Origin: Anaerolineae bacterium
GTDB taxonomy: Bacteria; Chloroflexota; Anaerolineae; E26-bin7
DNA: 7,510 nt
NCBI GenBank assembly: GCA_029933115.1
Contig: JAOZOT010000162.1
Coordinates: forward strand, 1 to 7,510
Direction: 5' to 3'
Of the stretch, positions 4,674 to 7,510 are shown piece by piece. Position 1 is the stretch's first letter. Each line of letters begins with the position of its first letter. Under the pieces are notes generated by a model. It did no database searches and was not told where the DNA came from. It saw only the letters and a program-made list of their open reading frames with translations. A program made the position numbers and the translations under genes.

Positions 4674-7510
4674 ATGGCAGACAAATACATCCCGCAAGAG
4701 ATCGAACCCAAATGGCAGAGGAAATGGGAGGAGACGGGACTGTATGCCACGCGAGAGGACCCGGATAGGGAGAAATTCTACTTTTTGACCATGCTGCCCT
4801 ATCCTTCAGGTGACTTGCATATCGGCCACTGGTACGCGATGGCCCCAAGTGACACAAAGGCCCGTTACTACCGCATGAAGGGCTATAACGTCTTCTTCCC
4901 CATCGGCTTTGACGCCTTTGGCCTGCCGGCTGAGAATGCGGCCATCCAACGCGGCATCCACCCCTATAAGTGGACCATGTCCAACATCGAAAATATGCGC
5001 CGTCAGCTACGCTCCATGGGCGCCATGTGGGCCTGGGACCGAGAGGCTGTCACCTGTGACCCCGAATACTACAAGTGGACTCAGTGGTTCTTCTTGAAGC
5101 TGTACGACATGGGCCTGGCCTACCGCGATTATGCCCCGGTGGATTTTTGCCCCAAATGCAACACCGTGTTGGCGCGGGAGCAGGTGTGGGGCGAGGACCG
5201 CCACTGCGAACGCTGTGGCACACCGGTGATCAAAAAAAATGTGGAACATTGGAAGTTTCGCATCACCAAATACGCCGATGAATTGCTGGACTTTTCTCAG
5301 ATTGACTGGCCAGAGCGGGTCAAAGTGATGCAGACCAACTGGATTGGACGCAGCGAAGGGGCGAATGTCACCTTCCCAATTGATGACTCCCCCTCTCCCG
5401 TTCTGCGGGAGAGGGGGACGGGGGGTGAGGGCATCATGGTCTTTACCACCCGCCCGGACACTTTGTGGGGAGCCACGGCCATGATCCTGGCTCCAGAGCA
5501 CCCCCTGGTGGACAAACTGACCGGCGACGAACGTCGCGCCGAAGTGGAGGCCTACAAAGAGCAGGCCGCCAGGCAAAGCGAGATCGAGCGCACCAGCGTT
5601 GAAAAAGAAAAGACCGGCGTCTTTATCGGCGCTTATGCCGTCAATCCGGTCAACGGTGAACGTATCCCCATCTGGATCGCTGACTATGTGATGATGACCT
5701 ACGGCACCGGAGCCATCATGAGTGTGCCTGCCCACGACGAGCGCGACTTTGAGTTCTCCCTCAAATTTGGACTGCCCATCATTCCAGTCATCGCTCGCAC
5801 CGACGGAGTAGCCAAAAGCTACGTCATGAGGGGGACAATGAAAGACGGCTTTGCTGCGGCGCTGAGCGAGGCCGGCATCCCCTTTGAGGAGCGGGACGGT
5901 TCTCTGTACGTCACCATGACGGTGGAGCAAACCGACCGCTACATCGAGCTGGCGCAGGCCCACATCCGGCCGGGTTCCTGGACCGAGGTGGTCGGCGCCC
6001 GTTGGGCCTTTGTCTTCGAGGACGGAGTGGCGAGTTTTGGCACCATCGCCGAGGAGAAGGCTTTGCTGAAGCGCTGCCAGGCCCTGGAACCGGCACTGCG
6101 GGACAAGAAGACGGTCATGGAGATGCTGTGGGGCGTAGAGTTCTACCGCGACGTCTTGTTCCACGATGAATATGGTACCATGATCAACTCCGGCCCTTTC
6201 ACCGGCACGCCGGGCGATGTGGCTGTTAAGAAAGTGACCGCATGGCTGGAGGAACAGGGGATCGGAGAGTTTGCCGTGAACTATCGCCTGCACGACTGGC
6301 TGATCTCCCGTCAGCGCTACTGGGGCGCGCCTATCCCTATGATTCACTGCCCGAAGTGCGGCGTTGTGCCCGTGCCTTATGAGGATCTGCCGGTGCTGCT
6401 ACCTGAGGATGCCGAGTTCCTGCCCACCGGCGAGTCGCCGCTGAAGTACCACGAAGGCTTCCGTTACACCACCTGCCCTCGCTGCGGCGACCCCGCCGAG
6501 CGCGAAACCGACACTATGGATACCTTCATGTGCTCGTCGTGGTACCACTACGCTTACATCAGCCCGTATTGGAAGAAGGGAGAGAAGCTGAGCCCAGACG
6601 ACACACCGTGGGACCCGGAGAAGGGCCGCTACTGGCTGCCGGTGGATCAGTACACCGGCGGCGTGGAGCACGCCACCATGCACCTGTTGTACACCCGTTT
6701 CTTCACCAAAGCCATGCGAGACATGGGACTGGTGGATTTTGACGAGCCCATGTTGAGGTTGTACAACCAGGGTGTCATCCTGGGCGAGGATGGTTTCAAA
6801 ATGAGCAAGTCGCGGGGCAACGTCATTGCTCCCGACGAATGGGTGCGGCGCTATGGCGCCGACACCGTGCGGGCCTATCTCATGTTTATCGGCCCCTGGG
6901 ACGAAGGCGGCCCCTGGAGCAGTCAGGGCATCGAGGGGGTATGGCGTTTCCTGAATCAGGTCTGGAGTGTGGTACTGGAAGAACCCAAGGGGGAGGATAT
7001 TCCAACTGACTTTGATTTGGGTCGAGCGGAACGTGACTTGAGGCGTATGACCCACCAGAGCATCCGCGACGTTACGGAGAGGATAGAAAGCTTCCGCTTC
7101 AATACTATGCTATCCAAGCTGATGGAATTCAACAACTACCTGGCCAAGGCCAAAAAGACGCCGGTCTATGGCACCGGGGCCTGGGATGAAGCCATCCGCA
7201 CTCTGATCCTGCTGCTGGCCCCATCCTGCCCTCACATCGCCGAGGAGTTGTGGAACAGGATTGGCGGGGAATACAGCGTGCACCGGCGGGCCTGGCCGGA
7301 GTGGAATGAGGAGTTGGCTGCCGACGAGGTCACTACCCTGGTGGTGCAGGTCAACGGCAAGCTGCGCGACCGACTGGAGGTGCCGGTGAGCATCAGCGAG
7401 GAGCGGGCCAAAGAACTGGCTCTGGCCAGCCCCGGCGCCCAACGCCACACGGCGGGCAAGGAAATCGTCAAAGTGATCTACGTTCAGGGGCGACTGGTGA
7501 ACATCGTGGT
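4674..7510 (+). CDS. leuS: Leucyl-tRNA synthetase (3' end just outside window)
   Basis: Class I synthetase charging tRNA-Leu in the cytoplasm. The frame is open for 945 codons to the window edge. The last visible residues (KVIYVQGRLVNIV) align with the extreme C terminus of bacterial LeuRS, so only a few codons are missing. Seen in order are the HIGH motif LHIGH (48-52), a zinc site C159/C162 and C178/C181, NWIGRSEG (222-229), the CP1 editing site TTRPDT (258-263) and VPAHDERDFEF (about 352-362), NYRLHDWLISRQRYWGAPIP before a second CxxC pair, DTMDTFMCSSWY, and KMSKS (709-713). The C-terminal domain is VVQVNGKLR. The leucine-specific domain found before KMSKS in E. coli is absent (GEDGFKMSKS). 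Two insertions are notable: about 11 extra residues before TTRPDT, encoded by a palindromic repeat, and about 100 extra residues at 379-500 relative to E. coli. The gene is under the leucine T-box upstream. Confidence 0.98.
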   Translation, partial: MADKYIPQEIEPKWQRKWEETGLYATREDPDREKFYFLTMLPYPSGDLHIGHWYAMAPSDTKARYYRMKGYNVFFPIGFDAFGLPAENAAIQRGIHPYKWTMSNIENMRRQLRSMGAMWAWDREAVTCDPEYYKWTQWFFLKLYDMGLAYRDYAPVDFCPKCNTVLAREQVWGEDRHCERCGTPVIKKNVEHWKFRITKYADELLDFSQIDWPERVKVMQTNWIGRSEGANVTFPIDDSPSPVLRERGTGGEGIMVFTTRPDTLWGATAMILAPEHPLVDKLTGDERRAEVEAYKEQAARQSEIERTSVEKEKTGVFIGAYAVNPVNGERIPIWIADYVMMTYGTGAIMSVPAHDERDFEFSLKFGLPIIPVIARTDGVAKSYVMRGTMKDGFAAALSEAGIPFEERDGSLYVTMTVEQTDRYIELAQAHIRPGSWTEVVGARWAFVFEDGVASFGTIAEEKALLKRCQALEPALRDKKTVMEMLWGVEFYRDVLFHDEYGTMINSGPFTGTPGDVAVKKVTAWLEEQGIGEFAVNYRLHDWLISRQRYWGAPIPMIHCPKCGVVPVPYEDLPVLLPEDAEFLPTGESPLKYHEGFRYTTCPRCGDPAERETDTMDTFMCSSWYHYAYISPYWKKGEKLSPDDTPWDPEKGRYWLPVDQYTGGVEHATMHLLYTRFFTKAMRDMGLVDFDEPMLRLYNQGVILGEDGFKMSKSRGNVIAPDEWVRRYGADTVRAYLMFIGPWDEGGPWSSQGIEGVWRFLNQVWSVVLEEPKGEDIPTDFDLGRAERDLRRMTHQSIRDVTERIESFRFNTMLSKLMEFNNYLAKAKKTPVYGTGAWDEAIRTLILLLAPSCPHIAEELWNRIGGEYSVHRRAWPEWNEELAADEVTTLVVQVNGKLRDRLEVPVSISEERAKELALASPGAQRHTAGKEIVKVIYVQGRLVNIV
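5388..5431 (+). repeat. REP-like palindrome embedded in frame in leuS
   Basis: TCCCCCTCTCCCG (5388-5400), loop TTCTG, and CGGGAGAGGGGGA (5406-5418) form a perfect 13-bp stem, followed by a G-rich tail to 5431. Such CCCTCTCCCG/CGGGAGAGGG palindromes are familiar as dispersed intergenic repeats in bacterial genomes. Here the element is read as SPSPVLRERGTGGEG (239-253 of LeuRS) without disturbing the frame. It lies at the loop between the FPI strand and the VFTTRPDT strand at the start of the editing domain. Confidence 0.85.

Noticed and set aside
5007..6347. 446-codon open frame on the minus strand
   Set aside because: It lies wholly inside leuS, antisense to clear LeuRS motifs. It has His/Gly/Val-rich composition typical of a shadow frame and resembles no family.

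Overview
The window looks like chromosomal DNA from a GC-rich, non-proteobacterial bacterium, most likely a Chloroflexota (Anaerolineae-like) lineage. This is an inference from three things: a leucine T-box leader in front of leuS, a LeuRS with a large extra segment in its editing region, and a polytopic sugar-phosphate transferase beside a Ser/Thr kinase with a TPR ectodomain. No marker here fixes the taxonomy.

Left part (1-3274, minus strand). A tandem array of about 4.2 copies of an 82-85 bp hairpin-bearing repeat (1-345) lies downstream of two co-directional genes. The first of these to be transcribed is a Pkn/PASTA-like Ser/Thr kinase with a single membrane segment and five extracellular TPRs (1449-3167). 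After 31 bp comes a WecA/TagO-type polyprenyl-phosphate sugar-1-phosphate transferase (362-1417). A clear sigma70-type promoter (TTGATT-N17-TATAAT) faces the kinase.

Right part (3326-7510, plus strand). A divergent, near-consensus promoter (TTGACA-N17-TATACT) fires into tRNA-Ala(CGC). No terminator is visible after that tRNA. The transcript should run into a leucine-specific T-box leader (stem I about 3520-3644, specifier CTC at 3626-3628, T-box AGGGTGGTACCGCGG at 3897-3911, competing terminator at 3914-3944). The leader is followed by a HEPN-domain gene, an overlapping minimal nucleotidyltransferase gene, and leuS. leuS is essentially complete: the window ends within a few codons of its expected end.

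The main discovery is that a complete second tRNA gene, tRNA-Ala(GGC), sits inside stem III of this T-box leader. The two arms of stem III (GATGAA 3729-3734 and TTCATC 3887-3892) flank the tRNA. Excision of the tRNA would cut the riboswitch between its codon-reading domain (stem I) and its antiterminator. The tRNA and about 26 nt of its 3' flank are near-duplicates of the upstream tRNA-Ala region, which suggests how it arrived. Other points of interest are a 13-bp perfect REP-like palindrome translated in frame inside LeuRS, a HEPN-NT pair placed under leucine T-box control, and a Ser in place of the usual Asp in the FMGDxG motif of the WecA-like enzyme.
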